Assembly: GCF_035917575.1 (NCBI RefSeq)
Contig: NZ_CP109090.1
Span: 7,316,001-7,380,000 of the forward strand
Length of the DNA stretch: 64,000 nt
DNA from: Streptomyces sp. NBC_01788
Lineage (GTDB): Bacteria; Actinomycetota; Actinomycetes; Streptomycetales; Streptomycetaceae
Direction: 5' to 3'
Below, in pieces: positions 50,945-59,735 of this stretch (the stretch's first letter is position 1; the number at the start of each line of letters is the position of its first letter). Both the position numbers and the translations under genes were made by a program. The notes beneath the pieces were generated by a model. It was not told the DNA's origin, did no database searches, and saw nothing but the letters and a program-made list of their open reading frames with translations.

Positions 50945-51353
50945 GCTGGGACGCGGTCCGGAGTTCCGACCGGCAACCCCGAGCCGTGTTGCGCCGCTTT
51001 ACAGGGAAGACACTGCACGCCACGGAGCCACAGGGCCGCCGGTGTCAAAGGCACTTCAGGGCTCCTTCCCGCTCAGTAGGGTCACCGGCGGAGCGGGGCG
51101 GGAGGCGCACGGGGTGGGGAGTAGCGGTATGGCAGCGGGGAGCCGGCGACCGTCGGCGGAGCGTGCGCGGCAGCGCCGGTCGGCCGCCGTGCGCAGGCGC
51201 GCAAACAGCAACTGGGCTGATCAGGTCTCCCGTCCGGGAACCGCCCGCCCTTCGTCTGGATCCATTCGTTGATGCTCTCGATGGCGTCGCGGAGATCCTG
51301 GAAGGTGTGGAGATCACGACGCTGTTGTCGGACCTGGCCGGTTGCCCCATATC
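50945..51353. other. 409-bp gap without a supported gene
   Basis: Short open frames exist on both strands but none has a ribosome binding site or family match. One minus-strand reading near 51220-51320 (LHTFQDLRDAIESINEWIQ) looks protein-like, so the gap may hold a gene fragment I cannot name. Confidence 0.4.
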
Positions 51354-51767
51354 TCAGGGTCGTGGCATCTCTTCAGGACCGGTATCAGCAGCCCTCCACT
51401 CCGCCCACTCACGCACGGTCACGGCATGCTCTATGCGGCTGACGATGTCCTTCTTGGACGCCGTGTCCAAGGTCTCCGGGATCTTGTCAAAGGTGTCGGG
51501 AAGGACGTCGAGCAGGCCCCAGATCTGTTCGCCGGTCCTGACGGTCAGCAGTTGCTGGCACCTCCATTGCAGCGGCACCTCAGGACGGTGCCTCAGCCGC
51601 TGCACGAGCGTCGGGAACAGGTAGTGCGTCGCATCCGCGGCGAGGTGCTCTCGGAGCCCGTCGACCGGGAGACGCTGGCTGAAGCCATGCATGGCGGCCT
51701 CCTGGGCCAGCTCGAGGAGATGAGCGGTGTCGACGGCTCGGACAGTGCGGGGAAGAGTCGGGGGCAT
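51354..51767 (-). CDS. Hypothetical protein
   Basis: 137 residues from ATG 51767 (an in-frame start 27 bases earlier is possible). It is Leu-rich and largely helical by eye, with no signal peptide, membrane segment or motif recognised. Codon-position GC bias is consistent with a real gene. It lies 40 bp downstream of another small minus-strand gene and may share its transcript. Confidence 0.5.
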   Translation of the reverse strand: MPPTLPRTVRAVDTAHLLELAQEAAMHGFSQRLPVDGLREHLAADATHYLFPTLVQRLRHRPEVPLQWRCQQLLTVRTGEQIWGLLDVLPDTFDKIPETLDTASKKDIVSRIEHAVTVREWAEWRAADTGPEEMPRP

Positions 51768-51806
51768 GTCGCGATGATGCCAAGAAGTCTCCACGAGGCC
51801 GAGAGG

Positions 51807-52121
51807 TCAGCTGGGCCGGGATGCAATCTGGCGACGGGCAGACCCCCAGACTTCCTCGAACTCCTCGAAGGTGAGTTGTTCGGGGCCGTGGCCTTCCCAT
51901 TCCGAGACGGGCGTCTCGGCTGTGATCCCGAACCTGCTGTCGTACTCATCGAGGCGGCCTGCGTCGTAGGCCCGCTGCCACTCGGTGAGAGATGCAGCTG
52001 CGATCGGGATCAGCTCAGGCCCTTCGAGTTCGACCTGCCGGATCACCCAGCCTTCGGCGTCCACCTCGAAGTAGAACCAGGTGTCTTCCTCGTCCCAGTA
52101 GCAGCGCATCCATGTAGTCAC
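51807..52121 (-). CDS. Conserved hypothetical acidic protein
   Basis: 104 residues from GTG 52121 (MTTWMRCYWDEEDTWFYFEV). Acidic, with alternating strands, resembling small actinomycete proteins of unknown function that begin with CYWDEEDxWFYFEVD. No clear ribosome binding site is seen for this start. Often such genes sit in toxin or immunity-type loci, but nothing here proves that. Confidence 0.6.
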   Translation of the reverse strand: MTTWMRCYWDEEDTWFYFEVDAEGWVIRQVELEGPELIPIAAASLTEWQRAYDAGRLDEYDSRFGITAETPVSEWEGHGPEQLTFEEFEEVWGSARRQIASRPS

Positions 52122-52218
52122 CGGTCGATGATGACGGTGCCGGCTGCTGCCATGGCTGTCTCGCCGCTGTGACCTGGTGCCTTCCGGCTGCCTCACGGCT
52201 TGGCCGAGCTGTTCCACC

Positions 52219-52430
52219 TCACCGCCGTGTCATTTCCTCAGCCGTGATCTGCTGGGCAGCTGCGGCAACGCGTTTCCCGAATCGGGTCAGCTTCATAGCC
52301 CTGCCGCGCTCTGCTCGCTCGAAGAGGGGCTGTCCGAGGTCCGCTTCGAGGCGGTTGATCCGGGTGACCAGAGCGGACCGGTGGATGCCGAGGTCTCGGG
52401 CTGCCTCGGCTCGGTGGAGTCCTTTGGCGG
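52219..52430 (-). pseudogene. Truncated LysR-type helix-turn-helix fragment
   Basis: About 65 C-terminal codons containing AEAARDLGIHRSALVTRINRLEADLGQPLFERAERG, a LysR-like winged helix-turn-helix, ending at a natural stop. The rest of the protein upstream is missing: at about 52430 the sequence changes to a WYL-domain fragment on the other strand. It is the tail of a regulator cut by rearrangement. Confidence 0.65.
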
Positions 52431-52795
52431 AGGCCGCATGCCGGTCGACCCCGAGGTGCTCATGACGCTGGCCAGAGCCTGCCGCGACGAGGTCGAGGCC
52501 AGCTTCGACTATCCGTCCGGGAGCGAGGTGCGACGGCGGCGGGTCGAGCCCTACCGCCTTGTCGCCTCCGACCGGCGCTGGTACCTCCTCGCCTACGACC
52601 TCGATCGCGACGACTGGCGCAGCTTCCGTGTCGACCGGTTGACCGACGCGTCCGCACGGACCTGGCGCTTTTGCCTGCGCGCGGCGCCCGACGCGGCGAC
52701 GTACGTGCAGGAGGGTGTGGCGAGCCGGGTCTACCCGCACCAGGCGTGCTTCCTCGTGCACGCGTCGGCCGACATGGTGCGCGCGCAGATTCCAG
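52431..52795 (+). pseudogene. WYL-domain (YafY-type) regulator fragment
   Basis: About 120 codons with the WYL-domain core (RRRRVEPYRLVASDRRWYLLAYDLDRDDWRSFRVDRL). The N-terminal DNA-binding half and the C-terminus are absent; the reading frame runs in from the LysR fragment and out into a transposase fragment. Broken at both ends. Confidence 0.75.
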
Positions 52796-53030
52796 CGTCA
52801 CTACCCGGCCGTGGATGGTGGACGATGACCTGTGGGCGCTGATCGAGCCGCTGCTGCCGCTCTGGCCCGAGAAGGCTCCCGGCCCGCGGCCGGTGCCGGA
52901 CCAGCTGTGCCTGCAGGGCATCCTGCACGTGCTGCACAACGACATCTTGACAACTCCTGCCCCTGGAACTGGGGTTCGGCTCGGGCCAGACCTGCTGGCG
53001 GCGGCTGGAACGGTGGCCGCCGCGGCCGGG
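52796..53030 (+). pseudogene. IS5-family transposase, N-terminal fragment
   Basis: Begins WMVDDDLWALIEPLLPLWPEKAPGPRP, then LCLQGILHVLH; the match continues in another frame after about 52950 (LELGFGSGQTCWRRLERW). It is therefore frameshifted, and it ends abruptly before the terminator of the IF-1 gene. It is complementary in extent to the C-terminal fragment at 54331-54590, which lies on the opposite strand. Confidence 0.75.
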
Positions 53031-53042
53031 CGAGCCGACGTC

Positions 53043-53079
53043 GGGGCCCCGGTCACGGAAACGCCGTGACCGGGGCCCC
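53043..53079 (-). terminator. Terminator of the GNAT/IF-1 operon
   Basis: Perfect 16-bp stem GGGGCCCCGGTCACGG / CCGTGACCGGGGCCCC with a 5-base loop, 34 bases beyond the IF-1 stop. Confidence 0.9.
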
Positions 53080-53112
53080 AGGATCAGCTACCGCGGAAGG
53101 CGCCGACCGCCG

Positions 53113-53337
53113 CTAGTTCCGGTACCGGAACACGATCCGGCCGCGCGTCAGGTCGTACGGTGGGAGCTCCACCAGCACCCGGTCTTCCAACATGATCTTG
53201 ATGTAGTTCTTGCGGATCTTCCCGCTGATGTGCGCGAGCACCTGGTGGCCGTTCTCGAGCTCCACGGTGAACATGGCGCTGCGCAGGCACTCGACGACCT
53301 TGCCCTCGACTTCGATGACGTTCTTGTTCTTCGTCAT
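53113..53337 (-). CDS. infA: Translation initiation factor IF-1 paralogue
   Basis: 74 residues, full length for IF-1. It contains [39 protein letters not shown] and the closing [14 protein letters not shown], all standard OB-fold IF-1 features. It is very likely a second copy, because the housekeeping infA lies in the ribosomal protein region, not here. The start overlaps the stop of the GNAT gene (ATGA), so it is co-translated with it and comes under the same leader control. A perfect hairpin follows. Residues differ from the usual IF-1 at several N-terminal positions (MTKNKNV). Confidence 0.95.
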   Translation of the reverse strand: MTKNKNVIEVEGKVVECLRSAMFTVELENGHQVLAHISGKIRKNYIKIMLEDRVLVELPPYDLTRGRIVFRYRN

Positions 53338-54125
53338 CGCACCAGCTCCAGGTTGCTGCTCATCGGCCGGGCGCCGATGCCCTCGAACAGCGCCGAGGCT
53401 GCTTGGTTGGACTCCTGGACTTCGGCCCAGGCCGTGGCGAACCCGGAGCGGTGCAGCGTCCCCAGCGCGTGGGCGAGCAGCGCCCGCGCGATGCCGCGGC
53501 GCTGCTCGCCGGCCCGGACCGCGACCAGCCCGACGCGCGGCCGGTTCACCGTCACCACCCGGATCAGACCCAGGTAGCGGTCCGGCGCCGAGGCCACCGC
53601 GTACTTCGACGCGTCGACGATGGTGTCGCCTTGGGGGAGGGGAATTACCTCCGCGGGCATCGACTGCCACCCGACGGTCGCCTCTACTTCGTCACGGATC
53701 GCGCGGTCCACCGCCCTCAACCGACTCTCGTCCGCCTGACCGGCGGGCACGATCGTCACGCCCGAAGGCGGCAGGACTGCTTCGAGCCCTGTGACCTGCG
53801 GGTCGGTCGGCACGACGTACTCCCACTCGCGGCGCCGGATCGTGAAACCGGCACGCCGCCAGCCGGCCGTCAGCTCGACGTCGGCTTCGTCGACCACCGT
53901 GTACAGCGGCGCCGGCAGTTTCGCCAGCATCGCCTCGGCGAGCCGGTCGAAGGTGGCGTCGTGCCAGGCGTCGATGCTGACGAACAAGCGTCCGTCGGGC
54001 CGGTGCTCCGCATGCCCGCGGCCGACCACCAGGTCGTCATCCAGTGCATGCCATTGCCTGTCCGCGACGCGCGTGATCATCACCGCGTTGTCGCTCAGGC
54101 CAGATGTGAAAGGCTTCGTGTTCAT
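53334..54125 (-). CDS. GNAT family N-acetyltransferase
   Basis: 263 residues from ATG 54125 with AAGGAG eight bases upstream. The C-terminal GNAT core has the acetyl-CoA loop [19 protein letters not shown] (R/Q-x-x-G-x-A type) and [16 protein letters not shown]. The N-terminal half resembles a second, degenerate GNAT-like lobe. The substrate cannot be read. The upstream leader peptide and hairpin, and the coupled IF-1 gene, suggest a response to translation inhibitors; acetylation of an antibiotic or of a ribosome-associated target is plausible. It overlaps the IF-1 start by four bases. Confidence 0.88.
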   Translation of the reverse strand: MNTKPFTSGLSDNAVMITRVADRQWHALDDDLVVGRGHAEHRPDGRLFVSIDAWHDATFDRLAEAMLAKLPAPLYTVVDEADVELTAGWRRAGFTIRRREWEYVVPTDPQVTGLEAVLPPSGVTIVPAGQADESRLRAVDRAIRDEVEATVGWQSMPAEVIPLPQGDTIVDASKYAVASAPDRYLGLIRVVTVNRPRVGLVAVRAGEQRRGIARALLAHALGTLHRSGFATAWAEVQESNQAASALFEGIGARPMSSNLELVR

Positions 54126-54137
54126 CGGAGTCTCCTT

Positions 54138-54168
54138 CCAGGAGTGCCTCGATCTCAGGCGCTCCTGG
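54138..54168 (-). promoter_or_regulatory. Hairpin next to the GNAT ribosome binding site (attenuator-like)
   Basis: On the minus strand CCAGGAG-c-GCCT, loop GAGATCG, AGGC-a-CTCCTGG: an 11-bp stem with one mismatch, ending one base before the GNAT Shine-Dalgarno AAGGAG. Its position between the leader peptide stop and the gene is that of a translational or transcriptional attenuator. Confidence 0.6.
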
Positions 54169-54180
54169 CGACACCGAACG

Positions 54181-54234
54181 TCAGCCGCCGGACCGTGACG
54201 GGTTGAGGGAGCACCCATGGGTAACTGTGTTCAC
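54181..54234 (-). CDS. 17-residue leader peptide (uORF) of the GNAT operon
   Basis: GTG start at 54234 behind a full GGAGG (54243-54247, eight-base spacing), 17 codons (MNTVTHGCSLNPSRSGG), TGA at 54181-54183. The ribosome binding site is far stronger than chance and the peptide ends 12 bases before the hairpin that abuts the GNAT ribosome binding site. This is the layout of antibiotic-inducible leader peptides upstream of erm-type and WhiB7-regulon resistance genes. It has no database identity that I can state. Confidence 0.65.
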   Translation of the reverse strand: MNTVTHGCSLNPSRSGG

Positions 54235-54273
54235 GGGTCTCACCTCCATACGACGACTTCACGGTCCACCAGG

Positions 54274-54303
54274 ACCGTAGCAGCGGGGCGCCGCCTCGCT
54301 CAA
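54274..54303 (-). promoter_or_regulatory. Promoter of leader-GNAT-IF-1 operon
   Basis: TTGAGC (54298-54303) and TACGGT (54274-54279) with an 18-base spacer, read on the minus strand. This is a close match to a vegetative sigma-70-type promoter and starts a transcript of about 30 bases before the leader peptide. Confidence 0.6.
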
Positions 54304-54330
54304 ACCCTTTCCCATGAGCGCGTGATGCGA

Positions 54331-54600
54331 TCATGATCCGACCCTTGTGAGGCGTCTCCAGCAGATGAGGCTGCAAGCCAACGAGACGAAGGCGCCGTGG
54401 AGTTCGATACGTCGTTCCCAGCGGACCGCGAGGCGTTTGAACTGGTGGAGCAGCACGAAGGTCTGCTCGACGACGTAGCGGAGCTTGCCCAGGCCCTTGA
54501 TGTTCGGGGAACCCTTGCGGGAGATCATCGCCTGGGTGCGGCGGCGTCGCAGCTCACCGCGCACAGCCTTCGAGTCGTACGCCTTGTCGCGAGGAGGCAC
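54331..54600 (-). pseudogene. IS5-family transposase, C-terminal fragment
   Basis: About 85 codons: DKAYDSKAVRGELRRRRTQ, SRKGSPNIKGLGKLRYVVEQTF and FVSLACSLICWRR, the DDE-domain C-terminus with the catalytic Glu in YVVEQTF. The N-terminal two-thirds are missing. It lies immediately upstream of the GNAT promoter. Confidence 0.85.
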
Positions 54601-54990
54601 TCCGGCCGCCGTCGGGGCCGGCCGGGTCCTCCGGCTGGCCGACTACCTGGTGGAGGTCGGGCTGTGCGAGCCGGGTGAGACCGCCGAGTTCGACGCGCGG
54701 TTCTTCCGCCGGCAACTGGAGGACAAGCTCCACGACACCGCCGCGGCGGCGGACGCCGGGTACCCGGACAACGAGGGCCTGGTCATCGCCCCGGAGACGG
54801 GCATCCCGTCGCTGAAGCCGCACCGCGCGGTGGGGCTGACGCCCTCGCCATCCAGCCCGAGGCGTACGACCCGAAATTCGACGTCGACTTCACCCGCTGT
54901 GTGAGCAGGACCCGCCCGCAGCTGGCTTCGGCACCGCCGCATGAAACGGGCGGGCCGCCCCCGCGCCAGCGGGGGCGGCCCCAGGAGGCA
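54601..54990 (+). pseudogene. Unidentified gene remnants
   Basis: A protein-like reading (GRVLRLADYLVEVGLCEPGE, FRRQLEDKLHDTAAAADAG) begins without a start codon at the IS5 junction, runs to about 54830, and continues in another frame (ALAIQPEAYDPKFDVDFTRC). No family is recognised. Frameshift and missing start point to decay. Confidence 0.4.
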
Positions 54991-55042
54991 TTGGCCGGCA
55001 GGTGCAGAGCCGTGTACTTCAGGTTTGGTTCCGAGCCCGGAG

Positions 55043-55156
55043 ACTCAGCTGTTGCCCAGGGTGAAGCCGTGGATGGTGCCGGGGTGGATCTCGGAGGTGT
55101 AGCTGACACCTGCGGCGTCCAGGGCCTGGTTGAGCTCGCCGAGGACCTCGGGTGCC
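55043..55156 (-). pseudogene. Dienelactone hydrolase family C-terminal fragment
   Basis: 37 codons reading LGELNQALDAAGVSYTSEIH, then PGTIHGFTLG and a stop. This matches the HGF-containing C-terminus of dienelactone hydrolases; the rest of the enzyme is absent and the family normally continues about 25 residues further. Confidence 0.55.
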
Positions 55157-55687
55157 ATGTCGTTGCGCCGCAGACCTCTCCAGTCGGCCCAGCGCCGGCA
55201 GCCCTTCGCCGGTCAGGGGCGTGAAGGACGAGCGTAGGGCGTTCCACAACTCAGTGGCCGCTTCGTGGTTATCCGCGCCGGACCTCCACTGGGTGCCTGC
55301 CGCGCGGGCCGCGTCGATCAGGGCGCGGTGGGCCGTTGGGCGGCCAGGCGGGGTGTAGCTGGGCACGTAGCAGGAGATCGACTGCGGGTAGGCCTGGGAG
55401 GTTCCCCGGCCCTGCCGCGCGCCCAGCACACGCGGCGGACGCCTGAGGAGGACGTCCTCGGGGACGATCGTGGCAGCCATGCGTTGGAGGGTCGACACGA
55501 CGTCGATCGCTGTGGCCTCGTCGAACAGCCGTACCGCCACCTGGCCGTCGGGACCGGCTCCATGGACCTGCTGGGGGCGCCGGACCGCCAGGCGGCTGGC
55601 CACTGCCGCGATCTGCGGTCCGAAGCGGCGGCTGACCGGCAACTCCGCGGCGCCGGCCAGCGGGAACGCCGAGGCGGGCCCGCTCAC
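55157..55687 (-). CDS. Unidentified ORF, possibly partial
   Basis: Reads as a continuous protein-like stretch up to the junction with the dienelactone hydrolase fragment (for example FDEATAIDVVSTLQRMAATI and ALIDAARAAGTQWRSGADNH), then continues out of frame. No family recognised and no convincing ribosome binding site. Probably the truncated remains of a mobile-element or plasmid protein. Confidence 0.35.
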
Positions 55688-56013
55688 GGCGCCGGCGTCA
55701 CGATCGGCGGCGCATCACCCGCTGCTTCGGTGGACGGGAACCGTAGTTCAGAGAAGCGCCGGTCCTCGCGCGGCAGGACTGGGCGGACGGCTCGGTGCAC
55801 TACCAGGTCGAGGTCGACCTAAACGGGGACACGTCGGTCACCGGCCACGCGTAACCGGTGGCCACAGCCGGGGTTGCGGGCGGCCCGCAGGCCTCCCGGA
55901 CGGTCGACGAGCGGCGGCAGGGGGACATGCCTCAGGGGCGGCCTCGCGAGGCGTAGCGGGGCCACGGGGTGTCGGTAAGAACTCTGTCATCGATCCTGCT
56001 GGCTTATTCCGTC
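55688..56013 (+). pseudogene. Gap with a short gene tail
   Basis: A plus-strand reading around 55740-55855 (DWADGSVHYQVEVDLNGDTS, stop at the TAA near 55853) looks like the C-terminus of an unknown protein without its beginning. Nothing else is supported. Confidence 0.3.
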
Positions 56014-56032
56014 AGAACCCATCTTTGAACCG
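56014..56032 (+). repeat. Inverted repeat, left copy (IS1182-type tip)
   Basis: AGAACCCATCTTTGAACCG. Its reverse complement matches 56924-56942 at 17 of 19 positions. The right copy abuts the end of an IS1182-family transposase fragment, so this is probably an orphan IS end. Confidence 0.7.
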
Positions 56033-56196
56033 CCGAGCCGTCCGCGTCCGTCACGGCCTCATGGCCAGCGAGGCTGCTTCCTGACGCGCCTTGAAAAAAG
56101 TTGCGGGCCGCTGTCGATCCGGCCACGTCCCGTTCGACGTCATGATGTGCGGCGCCTCGCCACACAATGACGCGACAGGACCTGACGAGGAAACAC

Positions 56197-56841
56197 GTGG
56201 ATCAACTGCTGAAAGTCATGAACTTCAACGTCTCGAGTGACGGTATCGGTGCCGGTGAGCACCAGAGTCTCGAGCGGCCGTTCGGCCTCGACCATCCCGA
56301 GAGGCTGTTCGCCTGGGCCGGAGCCACGGCGAGCTGGCCCATGCGCACGGATCCCGGCGGGAGCCGGGGCCTCGACGACTACTTCACGCGAGACTTCGCG
56401 CGCAACATCGGTGCCGAGATCATGGGCCGCAACAAGTTCGGGCCCCAGCGCGGTGCCTGGCAGGACCATGAGTGGCGCGGCTGGTGGGGGGAGGAGCCCC
56501 CGTTCCGCACGCCGGTGTTCGTCATGACCCATCACGAGCGTCCGTCGTTCACGCTCTCCGACACCACGTTCCACTTCGTCGACGGCGGCCCGGCCACCGT
56601 CCTCGAGCGTGCGCGGGAAGCGGCGCAGGGCAAGGACGTCCGGCTCGGTGGTGGGGTTACCACCATCCGGCAGTTTCTCGACGCCGGCCTCGTCGACACC
56701 ATGCATGTGGCGGTCTCACCGGTAAAGCTCGGGTGCGGACTACGGCTGTGGGAGTCCCCCGATGAGCTGCTCGACCGGTTCCACCTGGAGGTCGTGCCCA
56801 GCCCGAGCGGCGTGACGCACCACCTGTTCTGGCGAAGGTGA
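56197..56841 (+). CDS. RibD C-terminal/dihydrofolate reductase-like protein
   Basis: 214 residues from GTG 56197 (GACGAGG six bases upstream; an ATG 30 bases earlier is in frame but has no ribosome binding site). The fold pattern is that of the RibD_C/YwjB group: MNFNVSSDGIGAGEHQ at the start, NIGAEIMGRNKFGP, VFVMTHHERPS, GGVTTIRQFLDAGLVD. Likely an NADPH-dependent reductase of unknown substrate. It lies between two inverted copies of an IS tip. Confidence 0.85.
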   Translation: MDQLLKVMNFNVSSDGIGAGEHQSLERPFGLDHPERLFAWAGATASWPMRTDPGGSRGLDDYFTRDFARNIGAEIMGRNKFGPQRGAWQDHEWRGWWGEEPPFRTPVFVMTHHERPSFTLSDTTFHFVDGGPATVLERAREAAQGKDVRLGGGVTTIRQFLDAGLVDTMHVAVSPVKLGCGLRLWESPDELLDRFHLEVVPSPSGVTHHLFWRR

Positions 56842-56923
56842 CGCCAGGGCCCACTCGGGCGACTGAAGAGGCCGGCCGGGCACTCCACGAGTACCAGCCG
56901 TTCAGCTGATTCGCCCTGATCAA

Positions 56924-56942
56924 GGGTTCAAAGACGGGTTCT
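56924..56942 (-). repeat. Inverted repeat, right copy (IS1182-type tip)
   Basis: GGGTTCAAAGACGGGTTCT, the partner of 56014-56032. It overlaps the last codons of the adjacent transposase fragment, as expected for an IS end. Confidence 0.7.
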
Positions 56943-57745
56943 CACGCGGTGAGGGAGAGGCCCTAGGTGGCTGACGCGGGTGCGGTCGAGTGGGTGGCCG
57001 TTCCACCAGGCATCGAGGCGAATGAGGTTGAGTGCAACGGTGGAGAGGACGTGTTCCAGGTGGGTCTTCTGGAGACCGAGGTAGCGGGCACGTCCTATCC
57101 CGGTGACCGCGATGGCCCGGTGGATGGTTCCCTCGATGCCTGCGCGGGTTCCGTACTCGGCTCGCCATTGCTCATCGCTTTGCTGGAGGCGGGCACGGTC
57201 GAGGACTTCTTGCAGCTTGCGGGGTTGCAGGGAGAGGGTTCGGCCGCTGGTCTTCGAGCGGGTGCACTGGTCGCGCACTGGGCAGGGACGGCATGTCTCC
57301 TTGTCGAACTTGATGACGATGGCCTTGGTGCCGCGCTGGGTGGCGGGACTCCACCAGGTACTGGTGTCCCCGCGTGGGCAGGTGGCCTGCCGCTTGTCCC
57401 AGTCGATGGTGAACGCGGTGCGGTCGAAGCCGGCGTCGGCACGTGCCTGGGGTGAGCTGTTCATCAGGACCGGGGTGACCAGGGTGACCCCGAAGTTCTT
57501 CTTCATGACCACGATCAACTCGGCGGATGTGTAACCGGAGTCGAGGAAGTGCTCGGCGGGCAGGAGAGCGCGGGCGGCGAGCATGTGATGGACTGGCTCG
57601 GTCATTTCCGCGTCGGTCACCTCCAGCTCCGCGCATTCCGAGTCGAGGATGCCGGCGGCCCACCGCTCCTCGCGGGTGCCCTGCCGTGGCAGTGCCCGCA
57701 GCCGGCCGATCACCTCGGCCCGCGTGGCGTCGCCCCCGCTCTTGG
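56928..57745 (-). pseudogene. IS1182-family transposase, C-terminal fragment
   Basis: About 270 codons with HFLDSGYTSAELIVVMKKNF, the Cys-rich cluster CRPCPVRDQCTRS, and RAGIEGTIHRAI (catalytic Glu region) typical of IS1182. The N-terminal part is missing; at about 57745 the sequence changes into an IstB fragment on the opposite strand. Confidence 0.85.
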
Positions 57746-57749
57746 GTGG

Positions 57750-58109
57750 CTCAGGAGCAGATGTCACAACGAGCTTGTCGAAGCCGCCGACGAGAAGCAA
57801 CTGACCAAGACGATCGCCCGCTACGGCCGCGTCGATCTCCTCTGTATTGACGAACTCGGCTACATGGAGCTCGACCGCCGCGGCGCCGAACTCTTCTTCC
57901 AAGTCCTGACCGAGCGGGGGGAGAAGAACAGCGTGGCCATCGCTTCCGACGAGTCCTTCGGAGGATGGACCAAGGCCTTCCCCGACCCCCGCCGCTGCGC
58001 TGCCATCGTTGACCGCCTCACTTTCGGCGGCAACATCATCGAGACCGGCACCGACTCCTACCGCCTCGCGACCACCCGGGCCCGAGCCGAACAACAGTCC
58101 CTGGGCTGA
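57750..58109 (+). pseudogene. IstB-like (IS21) ATPase, C-terminal fragment
   Basis: About 115 codons: Walker B-type LLCIDELGYMELDRRGAEL, FFQVLTERGEKNSVAIASDE, IVDRLTFGGNIIETGTDSYR. The Walker A half is missing. It is the helper ATPase of IS21 elements; no IstA is present nearby. Confidence 0.85.
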
Positions 58110-58136
58110 GGGGCCCGATGGAAGATGCGAGAAAAG

Positions 58137-58667
58137 TCAGGACTGCGCGGTCCGGAACGCGAGATACCGGCTGAAGGCTTCGTGGCTGTCGGGGGTGAAG
58201 CGCCACTCCAACAGGGCCGAGCCGAGCTCCGGCTCGGTCAGCCAGCCATGCCAGGCGACCTCATCGGGATCGGGGACCACGGCGTCCGGCACTACGGCTT
58301 CGTGCACGCCGAGCCAGTGAGGGCTCAAGCCGCTGCGGTTGATGAACGTGAACCGCAGGCGCGGCAGCGCACGAATGCCCAGCTCTTCGGCCAGCTCTCG
58401 CGCGGCGGCCTGTTCATAGGACTCGCCGACATTTGCGGCGCCACCGACCTCGACCTCATAGAGCCCGGGGAAGCGCGATACCTGCTCCGACCGCCGATGG
58501 ACGAGGATCCGGCCACGCTCATCACGACACACCGTCACGGCGACCCGATGCAGCCAACCCTCCCGGATGGCCTCCCGACGGCTGACCACCCCCAGGACAC
58601 GATCTTGACAGTCGACACGCTCCACAAGTTCATCCACGAAGCACACCCTGGCAGAACCCACCGACAA
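58137..58667 (-). CDS. NUDIX hydrolase
   Basis: 176 residues with a complete Nudix box, G-x5-E-x7-REL-x-EE-x-GI (GGAANVGESYEQAAARELAE then ELGI), at about residues 75-97. The sequence before it (LGVVSRREAIREGWLHRVA) resembles isopentenyl-diphosphate isomerase/8-oxo-dGTP-type Nudix proteins. The far N-terminus may be over-extended. An intact gene among IS fragments. Confidence 0.85.
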   Translation of the reverse strand: MSVGSARVCFVDELVERVDCQDRVLGVVSRREAIREGWLHRVAVTVCRDERGRILVHRRSEQVSRFPGLYEVEVGGAANVGESYEQAAARELAEELGIRALPRLRFTFINRSGLSPHWLGVHEAVVPDAVVPDPDEVAWHGWLTEPELGSALLEWRFTPDSHEAFSRYLAFRTAQS

Positions 58668-59332
58668 CGCCGTTTCTCGGCGAGCCGTTCTCGGAACTCG
58701 ACAACATTCTGGACCCGCTTGATCAACATCCGTTGCCTGAACTCGGCATCAGCCGTTCTCGCGTTACACCGACGAAGCCACACGGTCGGCGGCGGAGAGG
58801 TCCTCCATCAAGTCCCGGCGCCCCTCGCCGATGTGCTGCGGAAGGCCGGCCCGGAGGACCCGGACGCGGCCGCCGCCTCCGCTCGGGGCACGGCCAGCGA
58901 GCTGGTCCTCATCCTGCACGACCGTATCCCGATCAACTCCCTGAAGCTCGACGGCGACCGAGGTCTCTTCGAGCAGCTCAGCGCCTGGGACCCGGATGAG
59001 TAGGACGTGACGATGCGCCACCTCGTACGCCCCGGGGCTTGCCTCCCGCCAACGGCTACGACCACGCCGTGGTGGCCTCGGGGCCGCGGGGGGAGCAGAC
59101 CGCCACGGCTGCGAAGCGGCTGACCAAAGCGGCGGCTCGTCGATGAGTTGCTAGCGGCTCGTCTTCGACCGGCCGGGAAGTTCCTGTTCGGTCGCCCGCC
59201 GGTACAGCTGTGCCTGGCTCAGCTCCTGCAGCTCACTCCTGCCGGCGCTGCCACGGCCGCGGGCCCGTGCGGAGGCGGCCCCCGCCCTCTTCGGCGGAGC
59301 CTTCCGCGTCGGCGTCTTCGCCGGTTTGCCTG
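58668..59332. other. 665-bp gap with unassigned remnants
   Basis: A plus-strand reading of about 60 codons ending at 59003 (SELVLILHDRIPINSLKLDG, LFEQLSAWDPDE) and a second tail ending near 59142 (GYDHAVVASGPRGEQTATAA) look like C-termini of unknown genes without their starts. No complete gene is supported. Confidence 0.35.
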
Positions 59333-59551
59333 ACCGACAAGGGCGTCCGTGTGGAGTTCGCCAAGGAGAACCTTGCCTTCACCGGCGAGGACAACCCCAT
59401 GGCCACCCTGCTCCTGTCGGTCATGGGCGCGTTCGCCGAATTCGAGCGCGCCCTGATCCTCGAACGCCAACGCGAGGGCATCGCCGAGGCCAAGGCCCGC
59501 GGCGCCTACACCGGCCGCAAACCCGCACTCACCCCCTGGCGGCCATGTTGA
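59333..59551 (+). pseudogene. Serine recombinase (resolvase) fragment
   Basis: KGVRVEFAKENLAFTGEDNP, MATLLLSVMGAFAEFERALI and REGIAEAKARGAYTGRKPAL are the central part of Tn3-type resolvases. The catalytic Ser N-terminus and the helix-turn-helix C-terminus are missing. Confidence 0.85.
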
Positions 59552-59735
59552 CGTCGCCCGTCGCCGGCTGGTCGGTCCGGCTTTGGTCGGTGCGACACCA
59601 AGAGCGTCAGTCGTCACGGCGGCGCGGCGCCACGCCGGACGTCCGTCCGGCGACGGTGGAACCAACCCAGCCCATCTGACGTGCAGTTACATGGACCGCC
59701 TGGGACAGGGGGACATGTGGGGGAACGGGGGAACG

